From: Emiliania huxleyi CCMP1516
Taxonomy: Eukaryota > Haptophyta > Isochrysidales > Noelaerhabdaceae
Length of the DNA: 64,000 nucleotides
Reading direction: 5' to 3'
Assembly: GCF_000372725.1 (NCBI RefSeq)
Contig: NW_005201792.1
Coordinates: 1,131,522-1,195,521, forward strand
Shown here: piece by piece, positions 10,914-20,271 of the stretch
Position numbering within the stretch: position 1 is the first letter of the stretch
Layout: each line of letters starts with the position of its first letter
The notes under the pieces: generated by a model
What the model was told of the DNA's origin: nothing
The model's input: the letters and a program-made list of their open reading frames with translations, nothing else
Databases searched by the model: none
Translations under genes and position numbers: made by a program

Positions 10914-12543
10914 TGCGAAGAGAGATAGACTGAGGCAGACGCCGCGACGGGCCGACTAGCACCACACTGCTCTCCTTAGAATCATAAATGTTAAACGATC
11001 CACCTGGCTCTCTATCTAGATAAAGACTGTTGCAAAAAGTCTGCGGTGCAAAACCCGCCTAAATGAAACTGCGAAAAATGCTGTGACGGCCAGCTCGAGA
11101 AAAAAAGTGACGTAGAGCGCCCACTTAAAGCGTTCGCCGCATACACAAGGTCCGCCTGCGTGCGGCGCCAGCTTCTCAGGGCCATCGCGCGAAAAACGAC
11201 GGAGGAGATGCATCCTAGCTGTCGCCACCGAAGGCGACTCGACGCCGCTGAGATCGGAGATCAAGATCTGACAGGTCACACGTCGCTCCTTTGACGCCGA
11301 CGTGACTCGCCCGTGCAGAGCACATCAGGACACGGTCTCGACGCGCTCGGTACGACGCCTGCGACCCGTCTCGGGTCAGGTGGCACGACGCTCACATCGC
11401 GCCTGCCAGCGCTGCCATGCAGGCTGCCACGACGAGGTCGAGCACGCTTCTATACGCTCGCCCAGCCTTCCTTTCCATCCCATTAGGCAGCCTGGGAACA
11501 GTGGCGGTCAGAGGCAAAGCCTACGAGGGGTGGTGGAACCACATGTCACGGCCACCGCCGGCTCGACGCGACGACAGCCTCCGGAGGCTGACTTTGAGGC
11601 ACCATCATCGGACGACGTCGACGAGTTGGGTCGCTCTCGCGGACCGGCAGCCAGGTAGCCCCCCATACTAGTAGCACCAGCCATGGCCTCAGGGAGCGCG
11701 GGCGAGGGCGCTGGGAGCAACACGTGGACAAAAAACATTAAAATTCACCCGTATTTAGAGGGTGCGGTGCGTCCTAATCTAAAATCCGAGGATTAAGGAT
11801 TCAGGCATCGCTTCAGTGAGGCCAAAGTGAGTTTATGGATGTGTGAGAACGGTACGGGACACGAGGAGGCACGCGGACCAACTCGTCGGCGACTCTGCTG
11901 CACGCCGTTTCAGAATTTTTCTCAGCGTGAGCGAGACGTGGAAGAGTGCCACCGTCGGGTAGGACGGGTCGGCCCGGAGCATCAGAGTAGCCGTCGTGGT
12001 CGCGGCGAGCAGCGCCGGCCACTCCGGCGCCGCGTCGGCAACATGTGAGCATGTCCACCGCCACTTCGCGGTCGCAGCGCTGTTTGTCGCCCAAAACGCC
12101 GCTGATCCCTCTGGCGGGCCAAAGATCGACTCGCATGTCGATTTCGACGCGACGGGCGCATGGAGGCATCACGTCTCCATGCGCCCGTCAAGTCGGAGCC
12201 AGTCTGCGGCGACCACAGCGCTCACCGCAGGGATCGGCGAGCTTTTCAGAGTCAAGCGATTGCGCGAAATCCCACACTCGTGGATTTTGGTACGCACCGC
12301 ACCCCCTACCGTATTTGCAACTTCAACTATCCCTTGCCCGTGTGGCGTTGGGTCCGCCGGGAAGCGGGTGCGGGCTGTTTTCTTTCTTTCTTAGGGACAC
12401 AGTGCCATTCAACCGCCACAGCCCGCGCCCACAGAATATGAGAAACGGAACGCATCACTCAGCCGCTCGTGAGAGCAGAGGTTTGCGGACCGCTGGTGCG
12501 GCTAGCTAAGGCCCGCCACGCAGCCACGCTCCGCGGCTCGCGT
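10914..12543. other. Region without a confident gene
   Basis: Short frames only. One on the minus strand (about 11016-11216) encodes a hydrophobic segment (ALYVTFFLELAVTAFFAV) but has no supported start. 12151-12164 and 12176-12189 form a 14-bp perfect inverted repeat with an 11-nt loop. 12342-12392 looks like an intron (GTGTGGCG...CTTTCTTTCTTAG), similar at both ends to the introner-like family. Confidence 0.35.
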
Positions 12544-15500
12544 CTAGACGTCGGCGGGCTGGTTGTCGAGGGTGTGGTTCCTCTCGAGCTCCGCGAACTC
12601 GGCGATGAGGTCGTCGATGCGCTTGACGCCGTGCACCTGGCGGGGAGGATAGCACTCATCAAAGACGAGTAAGTGCGAATGCACATCTACTAAGAGGCAC
12701 CTGGTTGTCCCGCGTGCGCACGTTGACCGTGCCGTTCGCCTCCTCCTCCTTGCCGACGACGAGGATGTAGTTGTACTGCGCGAGCTGCGCCTCGCGCACC
12801 ATCTTGTTGAGCGTGCGGTGGCTGTCGTCCAGGTCGACGAAGTAGCCCGCCTTCCGCACTCGTTTCTGCACGGCCCTCGCGTACTCCTCGAAGGCGGGCG
12901 AGACGGCCATCACCATCGCCTGCCGCGGCGAGAGGAAGAAGGGCCACTTGCCGGCGTAGTGCTCGATCAGAATGGCCATCATCCGCTCGACCGAGCCGAG
13001 CACTGCCCGGTGCACCTGGAGGAGCGGCGCGAGTGGCGGCTGGTGCAGCGGCGTTTGGTGCAGTGGCGGCTGGTGCAGCGGCGTGTGGTGCAGTGGCGCG
13101 GCGTGCTGTGCGCAGGTCGCGCGGCTCGGCGGTCCGGGGCTGGGGCGTGGCACCAGCACGGGCCGCTCCTCGGTGGCGACGGCGGCGGCGTCGCCCTCGG
13201 TGGTGGCGGCCGAAGTGCCGGTCGTGTACTTGAGGTCGAAGCGCATGGGCAGGACAAAGTCGAGCTGGGCGGTCGCGCACTGGTGCGGCCGCTTGAGGGC
13301 GTCGTACACCTGGACGTCGATCTTCGGCCCGTAGAAGGCGCCGTCGCCCGGGTTGAGAGTCCAGCTCTGCCCCGTCTTTGCGGAGAACTCGTTGAGGGCC
13401 TCCTCCATGAACTGTTCGGCCTTGACCCACGTCTCGGGGTCGCCGAGCGCGTTCTTGGGCTTGGTCGACAGCTTGAGGGAGAAGGTCATGCCGAGGTACT
13501 TGTAGACGGTCGCGATCATGTCGAGCACGTTGGCGACCTCCTGCTTGATCTGCGAGACCATGCAGAAGATGTGCCCGTCGTCCTGCTGGAAGCGGCGCAC
13601 GCGCGTGAGGCCGGTGAGCGCGCCTGCGGGGCGCGGCGTGGACATGTCACTGGGACGCGTCCTTGGGCGAGAGCCGGTCTCGGCGGGGGAGGCTCGCCCG
13701 AGAGCTCGTTGCGGTGCAGCACGCCGAAGTCGGCCATGCGGAGGGGCAGCTCGCGGTAGGAGCGCTTGCGGTGCTTGAAGAGCATGCAGTGGGCGGGGCA
13801 GTTCATCGGCTTGAGGCCAAACTCCTGCCCCTCGACGTCGAGCAGGAACATGTTCTCCTTGTACTTGGCGGCGTGGCCCGACGTCTCCCACAGCTTGAGG
13901 TTGAAGATGTTTGGGGTGATGACCTCGTCGTAGTCGCGCTCGAAGTACTCGGCCTTGATCATGTTCATCAGCTTGTTGTAGATGCGCGTGCCGTGCGGCA
14001 AGAAGAAGCTCGAGCCGGGCGAGACCTCGTCGAAGAAGAAGAGCTCCTGCGCGAGATGGCGGGACGTGTCATGGACGTGTCACGCACGCGGCCTGGGCAG
14101 GGGCGGCAGCAGAAGGGCTCCTGCTGCAAGCCGAGCCGGCGGTGGTCGCGCTTCGCTGCCTCCTCCTGCGCGCGCGCCACAGCGGCTGGTGAGCGCTTTG
14201 GAGGGGTGGGTCGGAGGGGTAGTGCGTGCCCTCCTGGCGTGGCGAGGCGTGGGAGGCTGCGTGCGGGCGCGGGAAGCTCGCCTGAAGTCGCTCCCATGCC
14301 CTCAGCTCCTTCTTGTCTGGGAAGGAAATGCCGTACACGCGCTGCAGCTCGTCGTTGCCCGCCTGGCCGAGCCAGTGGGCGGTCGAGTTTTTGGTCAGCT
14401 TGAAGGCCTTGACGCAGCCCGTGCTGGGGAGGTGCGGCCCCTTGCAGAGGTCGATGAAGGGGCCGCAGCGGTAGACGGTCGTCGACGAGCCGTCCGGCAG
14501 CTTGGACGAGATGAGGGCCTTCTTGAAGGGGTTCGCCTGACGAGTCGAGCATGTGTGAGCGGTTGGAGGACTTGAGCTGGGCAAGAGGCTCGAGGGGCTT
14601 CGCCTCGAAGATGCGGAGGCACTCCTCCTTGCTGACCACCACGCGCTCGAAGGGCTGCTTCTGGTCGACGATCAGCTTGGCCCTCGACTCGAGCTGGCCC
14701 ACCTTCTCCTTGTCCACCGCCGCCTCCCCCATGAACGAGTCGTAGAAGAAGCCGCCGTCCGTCGGAGGGCCGTGCGTCAGGTGGGCGCCTGATGGGATAG
14801 AGACAGGTTGAAAGACAGGAGGAGGAGCAGAGTGGAGGGCGGTGAGTCAGGCGGGCGCCGAAGAGCGACTCGAGCGCCTCGCCGAGGATGTGCGCCGACG
14901 AGTGCCTGCGGACGCGGCGCAGACGGGCTCAGCCTCCGCCCCTCCCACCATACGCGCCGGCCTGGGGGAGGGAGGGAGGGAGGGAGGGAGAAGGAGGGAG
15001 GAGGAGGAGCCGGCGCCAGAACGTGATTTGCCCCTCCGCGTCGCCAAACTTGTGCAGCTTAAGCTCGCACGAGCCCTCGAGCGGGCGGTTCAGGTCCCAC
15101 AGCTCCCAGTCTTCGGAAACCTCGCCCTCCTCCTCGTCGGGACCGTTTGCCATCGCGACCATTCCAGCCTCCAGCGGCGACGGCAGCCGCTCGCCCTTTG
15201 CGTACGAGACGCTCGCGACGCAGCACGCCTGCGCCAGGCCCTTGGAGATGGCGGTGGCGATGTCGAGCGGAGAGGTGACGAAGGCGGTCGCGGGGCGGGT
15301 CGAGCCGTCGGGCAGCGTCACGGTGATGGGCGGTTTGGCGACCGACTCCAGGAGTGCAGCTTGCCTCGCCACGACCGCCTCGAGCACGTCGTTGCGGCTC
15401 TTCACCCACGCTGGATCGGGAGCGGGCGAGAAGCTGCCGCCGATGCGCACACCTGCGTCGGTCACTTTGCCTCTGGAGCTGGCCACTGCGCGGCCGCCCT

Positions 15501-15582
15501 CCTTCCGGCCGTGCGTGCTTGGCGAGGGTGCCGAGGCGCTGCCCGCGCACTCCATGCTAGGCGGAGCGGATACGTCCGACAT
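12544..15582 (-). CDS. Threonyl-tRNA synthetase, cytosolic type
   Basis: Class II enzyme that charges tRNA-Thr. Nine exons: 15582-15017, 14905-14859, 14788-14604, 14536-14282, 14165-14121, 14046-13698, 13623-13154, 13015-12701, 12636-12544, giving 774 residues in frame. Order: N-terminal extension, TGS domain, the zinc-binding second-additional domain ([12 protein letters not shown]), catalytic core (motif 2 region [34 protein letters not shown]; motif 3 region [14 protein letters not shown]), and anticodon-binding domain ([19 protein letters not shown]). Close to animal/fungal cytosolic ThrRS. Introns 13624-13697, 14166-14281, 14537-14603, 14789-14858 and 14906-15016 begin GC. 14047-14120 appears GA-AG (or GC-AG 14047-14123, one residue shorter). 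12637-12700 and 13016-13153 are GT-AG. The start is the first in-frame ATG. Confidence 0.93.
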
Positions 15583-15772
15583 GGGCAAATTTGAGTTGCT
15601 TTGCAGAACTGCTCGAGCGCGCGGTGGTGTGCGGTGAGCTGCGCTCCTCCCGCACGTCGCACAGCTACGAGCTCCGCGTCGATGATGTGCTGCGAGGCGC
15701 CCCAGAGAAGGGTGCTGAAAGCTGCACTCCTATCACGAGAATGTTTACCTGGCGAGCCAGGAGCCACCCAAG

Positions 15773-15840
15773 TGTGTGGTGGCGGCGTGCCGTCCTCCCA
15801 TCCCTCCCTTGGGTTGTCTGTTTTCTTTCTTTCTTTCTTT
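15773..15840 (+). mobile_element. Introner-like insertion with 12-bp direct repeats
   Basis: A 68-bp segment (TGTGTGGTGGCGGCG...CTTTCTTTCTTTCTTT) sits between two copies of GAGCCACCCAAG (15761-15772 and 15841-15852). Related sequence occurs at 44711-44785, 61464-61537, about 48678-48730 and, more diverged, 33967-34047. The polypyrimidine-rich 3' end and GT near the 5' end resemble an intron. The 12-bp repeat looks like a target-site duplication. Confidence 0.7.
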
Positions 15841-15905
15841 GAGCCACCCAAGACGCACGCACAAGCAAGCACAGACAGTCAAGAAGGGAGAGACAGCAAC
15901 GACAG

Positions 15906-17560
15906 TCAGAAGGCAGCGCTGGGACATAAAAAGGGCAGCTTGCTTAGAGTGTGCAATCGTTTGACTCCCCGGGGGACACGAAAGAATTTTACAACGAAAC
16001 TCTCTCGCACGACACTGGGCACGGGACTGGCGCGCACGAAAGAACACGCGCACGCCCTCACACACATGACAAGCGATCCCACGACAGCGATTGTGGGGAC
16101 TACATGATCCGTACGTGAAGGGTGGAGGGGCCCGTCCGCAGAGCTAGGCGGCGTGGGCGCCCCCCACCCACTGGGGCCAGGGGGATCTGCCGCTTGCTTG
16201 TTCTTGACGTCGTTGACGCCACCGCCGCCATCCATGGAGATCTGCTGCGTGTGGTGGACGACAAAGGAGGAGGCGCTCGCCGACGCCGCCCCATACACCG
16301 TCCGGTCCGTGTTGGTGCCCACCGCTTCCTTGGCGAACACGTGGAGGAACTGGTTGGTGGGCGGCGCAATGCCACCCAAAGTTTCCACGAGCACCAGCCG
16401 CGTTATGGCTTTCTTGACCCACTTCGCGTCGTAGTACTGCGCCCCCATCCACTTCCAGCCTCCATTCTTCTTGACCCACCGGGTCCATACGCGTGGTCTT
16501 TGACCCCTCCCTTTCCAGTCGAGTGGTCGAGCGGTCCGTCCACCTGACGGCCACGCTCCTTGCACCCCACGACCCCCGGTCAACGCCTTGTCTAGCGTGT
16601 TTCCAAACCCGTAGAGGTGGCCCACCGACGCCACATTGCCACCATTGTCCCACGAGCCCCTCCCCGCCGTCGTCGACTTGATGAGAGAGTTCCAGCACTT
16701 GACCTCGTAATGCACGTCCCGCATCGTGGCGAAGTCGCCGCCGAGCTCGCAGATGTGTTGTCAGCGGTCACGGACGTGTCGTTGAGGTGCCGCGTCACCT
16801 CGGGCTTTTCCTTGTCCCCGAGGATGCTGCTGCCAACCGAGCGTGCCCGGATGGCATTCTGGGCGGCCCTTAGCACCCCGTTGTGCTTGGAGGTGCGGTC
16901 GCCCTTGTTGGAGTTGGCGAGGGAGTCGCCCTTGCGCTCTCCCACCGTGACGTGCTTGCCCGCGGCGGCCTGCTCGTACGACGAGAGTGGGCGCAATCAC
17001 CGACAAGTAGAGCCCGTGCCTGCGCTGTATCGCCGTCAGGAACATCGCCGACACCATCTTCGTGTGGTGGAGTCCATCAGGGCGCATGTCGAGCCATCCA
17101 GCGGCGCCGAACTGGGAGATCGAGATGAAGCGAGTCGCCTCCCTGAACTTGATCGCCTCCGACTGCGGCGTGTTTTCGTCGATCTCCTCGCACGCCGCCA
17201 GGGCACGCGATCCACGCTTCGTGGGCCCCGACAGCAGCGAGTGTGCCCTGTTTCGGGACTGGAGAGGTGCTCTGCTGCGTGAAGAGGTGCCAATAGGCGG
17301 GATGCGCTGCGCCGACGGCAAGCATGGACGGACAGAAGCGGCCAAGCTCGTACGTGTGGCCGAGGCCAAACTCCTTGTCTTGTGCACGCTAGATGCGCGC
17401 GACATCGCCACGCCGTTGGCTGATGTCATTGTAGTGCTGCGCAAAGTGCTGCAGCATCGGCACTGTTTCTTCCCCTGGGGAGAGCGGCATGCATGCGCGC
17501 ATGCTGCCCCGCAGTGCGACGGTGTCACGTAGGGACGCTGACGGGTAGACCGAGAGGACA
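15906..17560 (-). mobile_element. LINE-type retroelement, 3' part, decayed (copy A)
   Basis: Minus-strand frames preserve the C-terminal half of a non-LTR retrotransposon protein: FGAAGWLDMRPDG and MVSAMFLTAIQRRHGL, then NSNKGDRTSKHNGVL (the GDRT-RHN Cys/His-type segment common after the RT domain), then VASVGHLYGFGNT and VETLGGIAPPTNQFL...DRTVYG...SSFVVHH. The last part aligns with copies B and C. Frames shift several times and no RT core is present, so it is non-functional. The 3' flank near 15990-16040 matches 33874-33930 in the opposite orientation. Confidence 0.65.
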
Positions 17561-17714
17561 GCGGCCGAAATGCTCGCATCCGCCGTTTGTGCGTGCCCGC
17601 CGAGGCCGCAGCCACCGAAGCCCGAAGCGCCCGTCCTGCTGGGCCTCCAAAAGAATAAAAAAACGCGGACAGGGTGCTGAAGGGCTGCATCGTAACACGG
17701 TGAGCTCTGCCCGG

Positions 17715-18626
17715 ATGTCGAGCCACACGGAGGGGGTGAGCGCGCTCCCGAGCGAGCTGTGGCAGATTATTGCCCAGCATCGCCCGTCGACCTCGCGATC
17801 ACTTCGCAGCATTGTCGCCTTCGACCGGCGCACTGCTGCAGCGACAGCGATACAACTTGGGTGGCGGCGAGCCGCTCTCGTCTCGCGATGGGCCGAGCCA
17901 GTGGGTGGCGTGCACGGCTCGAACAGGGAGAAGTTGCTCTCTTTTCCGTTCATCGCCGACGTGTCGCCCAGCCGCCGGTCTGTTTACTTGGAGGGGGGCG
18001 GCGGTTTCCGCTTCTGGGCCGCGCATGCCTGCACGAAAAGAGAGCCTCCGCCGCAGCCCGCGCGGCCGCTGACATTCCTCCTCTTGCTCGTCTTGCGTGC
18101 CGATGCGAGAGGGAAGCTTCCCGCGTCTGACGCTGTGAGCATGCGGGTTGTTGGGTTCGAGCCCGGCGAAAAGGGGTACGAGAGGCTGCCTCTGCACCCC
18201 GCTCGGCAGCACGAGGAGGAGGAGGAGGACTCGGTCGACAGTCATTACGACGAGCGCACGACGGAGCAGCTCGACTTGGACCCGGAGCTGGACGACACGG
18301 GCCACACGCCCTCCTCGGCTTGCGTCACGACCGAGTGGGCCTGCTTCGACAAGGTCTTCAAGAGGGGAAGCTCGACCTCGATGGTGAAGACGCTGATGCG
18401 CATCGAGGTGCACGCCGGCGCAGCTGCAGGTGCCGATGGGGGCGGCGCGCCGTTCGCGCTCTTCCACCTGGAGGACGAGTTTGTGACGCGCGTCCATCTG
18501 CCCGCAGTCAGCGCTCGCGCGCAGTACCGCTTGATCGTCTCCCTCTCGTACCGCGGTTACGTGCGGCTTCTCTCCCCGGCGCAGGCGGCGGCCATCGGCG
18601 GGAGGACCCAGGAGAGGTGTTTGTGA
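17715..18626 (+). CDS. F-box-like protein, function unknown
   Basis: Single-exon frame of 303 residues from the ATG at 17715 (an upstream in-frame start at 17493 adds low-complexity sequence and is not preferred). The N-terminus has an F-box-like motif (LPSELWQIIAQH...RSIVAFDRR) followed by AATAIQLGWRRA, which resembles an IQ helix. The rest has an acidic stretch and a C-terminal beta-rich region (VHLPAVSARAQYRLIVSLSY) that I cannot place. If the F-box is real it would act in substrate recognition for a ubiquitin ligase. Confidence 0.5.
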   Translation: MSSHTEGVSALPSELWQIIAQHRPSTSRSLRSIVAFDRRTAAATAIQLGWRRAALVSRWAEPVGGVHGSNREKLLSFPFIADVSPSRRSVYLEGGGGFRFWAAHACTKREPPPQPARPLTFLLLLVLRADARGKLPASDAVSMRVVGFEPGEKGYERLPLHPARQHEEEEEDSVDSHYDERTTEQLDLDPELDDTGHTPSSACVTTEWACFDKVFKRGSSTSMVKTLMRIEVHAGAAAGADGGGAPFALFHLEDEFVTRVHLPAVSARAQYRLIVSLSYRGYVRLLSPAQAAAIGGRTQERCL

Positions 18627-18649
18627 TATGATGTGGGTTTGTGATATTT

Positions 18650-18712
18650 TTGAGGAGCACTTGGAGCACTTGGAGTGCAGTCATCAACCGCACATGCCAC
18701 ATCCAGGGCCGG
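18650..18712. repeat. Dispersed repeat, pair of 3262-3325
   Basis: GAGCACTTGGAGCACTTGGA and the following CATCCAGGGCCGGGG match 3262-3325 in inverted orientation. It lies just past the stop codon of the F-box-like gene, so it may form part of its 3' UTR. Confidence 0.75.
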
Positions 18713-19330
18713 GGGCTAGGCCTAGGGGGCCGGGGGGGCCGGGGGGGCCTAAGAAGCACACAAATAAATAAATAAATAAAAACGGTCAAACTCTGAGACG
18801 AGATGGGATTTAGGGACATGTGTCCCCGCCCTGCACGATCTTGGTGTGAGGGATCTTCAATCCGTCCCCTCACCCCCTGGTCACTACGGTTTACCCGACA
18901 CTAGAAGAGCAGCAAGAGTTGGGGCTGCGACTACGGCTGCGGCTGCGGGAGGGGCTATGGTCGCGGGAGAGCCGCTGCGCCGCGTGGGCGCGCCTACACC
19001 GCGCTTGCTCCGCTCGCCACCTCTCGCAAAGGTCCAAAGTCATAGCACACATTAGGGTTGCCTAACGTTAATTTGGGGCCTAACAGTTGCGCTATTGTTG
19101 GCTGAAATCCTTAACTTTGTTCAAGTGTTCACCCCAGCCCATGCTGTTACTGTTTGTTACTGTTGTTACTGTTGCTGATCTGTTGTTCAGCGGCCAGCGC
19201 AAGCAGAAAATGGCAAAAAAACCGGGTAAACCCCGAAAATACCTGGATTTTTCCGGGTCATTTTCGGCTATTACCCGCACTGGACACTAGAGATCGTCGT
19301 GGGTCACTGCCAGGCCTTCCTTACTGTTGT
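18713..19330. other. Intergenic
   Basis: A lower-GC stretch with an AAATAAATAAATAA run near 18768. No gene supported. Confidence 0.45.
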
Positions 19331-19879
19331 TCAGTCCGTGCAAGCCCCACCCGGGCGGCGGGTGGACCAAGGGGCGTTCCGCCCTGCTTGCTCTAGGTGA
19401 AACGTCTGAGGGCTCCAGCCGGCCGAGAAGGCCCCACTATCCGAACTGTCATCAACCGGTATGGAGACGAGTGGGAGGTCGGCGATGGACATGTCGGGGG
19501 CACTGGCGGACTGGTCGAAACGACCGTTGTGGACGCTCCCCCGCCCGCGGTCGCGCCGTCCGCCCTCGTGGACACCGTCGGCGCCGCCGCCGTGACGAGG
19601 AATGAGAGTGTAGGAGCCATCGATGTGGAAGATGACCCAATCATCGATGTACTCGTAGACAGTCTCGTAGGGGCGAGGTTCGACAGAAGAGGCTGCTATC
19701 CATCGCTGCCGGACGCAAGGCCAGACGTGGGCATCCTCGACTCCGTCGGCTCGAGCAGCAGCGTAGGCGATGTCAAGCTGACAACGCCGGTCAACAGCAG
19801 CGGCGCAGTCGACGGGAAACAGGGAGCAGGTAAGTGGGATGCGCCCATGCTCTGAAGTGAGTTCTTTGACTAATGTCAC
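19331..19879 (-). CDS. Hypothetical protein exon
   Basis: The minus-strand frame reads like protein (VDRRCQLDIAYAAARADG, HVWPCVRQRWIAASSVEP, YEYIDDWVIFHIDGSYTLIP) and is less biased than the opposing frame. No ATG start is evident at the 5' end, so this is probably an internal exon. No family recognised. Confidence 0.35.
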   Translation of the reverse strand: MTLVKELTSEHGRIPLTCSLFPVDCAAAVDRRCQLDIAYAAARADGVEDAHVWPCVRQRWIAASSVEPRPYETVYEYIDDWVIFHIDGSYTLIPRHGGGADGVHEGGRRDRGRGSVHNGRFDQSASAPDMSIADLPLVSIPVDDSSDSGAFSAGWSPQTFHLEQAGRNAPWSTRRPGGACTD

Positions 19880-20271
19880 ACATGTTGGGAGACTGATGGG
19901 TCAAAAGCATAGATCGTCAATCGATCGACGCGTCGCGCCTTTGCCGATCCGCATAGTGAGGTTCTTGGCTGGCGCGCCCCACAGCTCTTCACAACGAACC
20001 TGGTTCTCCCCTGGCGAGGTACTTCCAGCCTGCTGTGGGAACAGCTGACGCAGTCTCGGGTCCCCGGGCAAGGGGGGACCCATAAATAAAGAAATACAAC
20101 GGACATCCCAAGCTAGGGGGGACCCCGTGAGGTTCGCCGGGTTGTTCCCTATTATTCCCAGGGCTCGCGCTCTCTCGTCCTGCCCGCCCAGAAAACGGAG
20201 ACCGCGGCGCGTAGGCTAGCCTGTGCGCCCGATCGCCAGCCTCGGTGCGCCCGACGAGGCGTCTGCGCCCG

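Noticed and set aside
11016..11279. 87-codon minus-strand frame with a hydrophobic segment
   Set aside because: No ATG at its start, no homology recognised, and no supporting exons.
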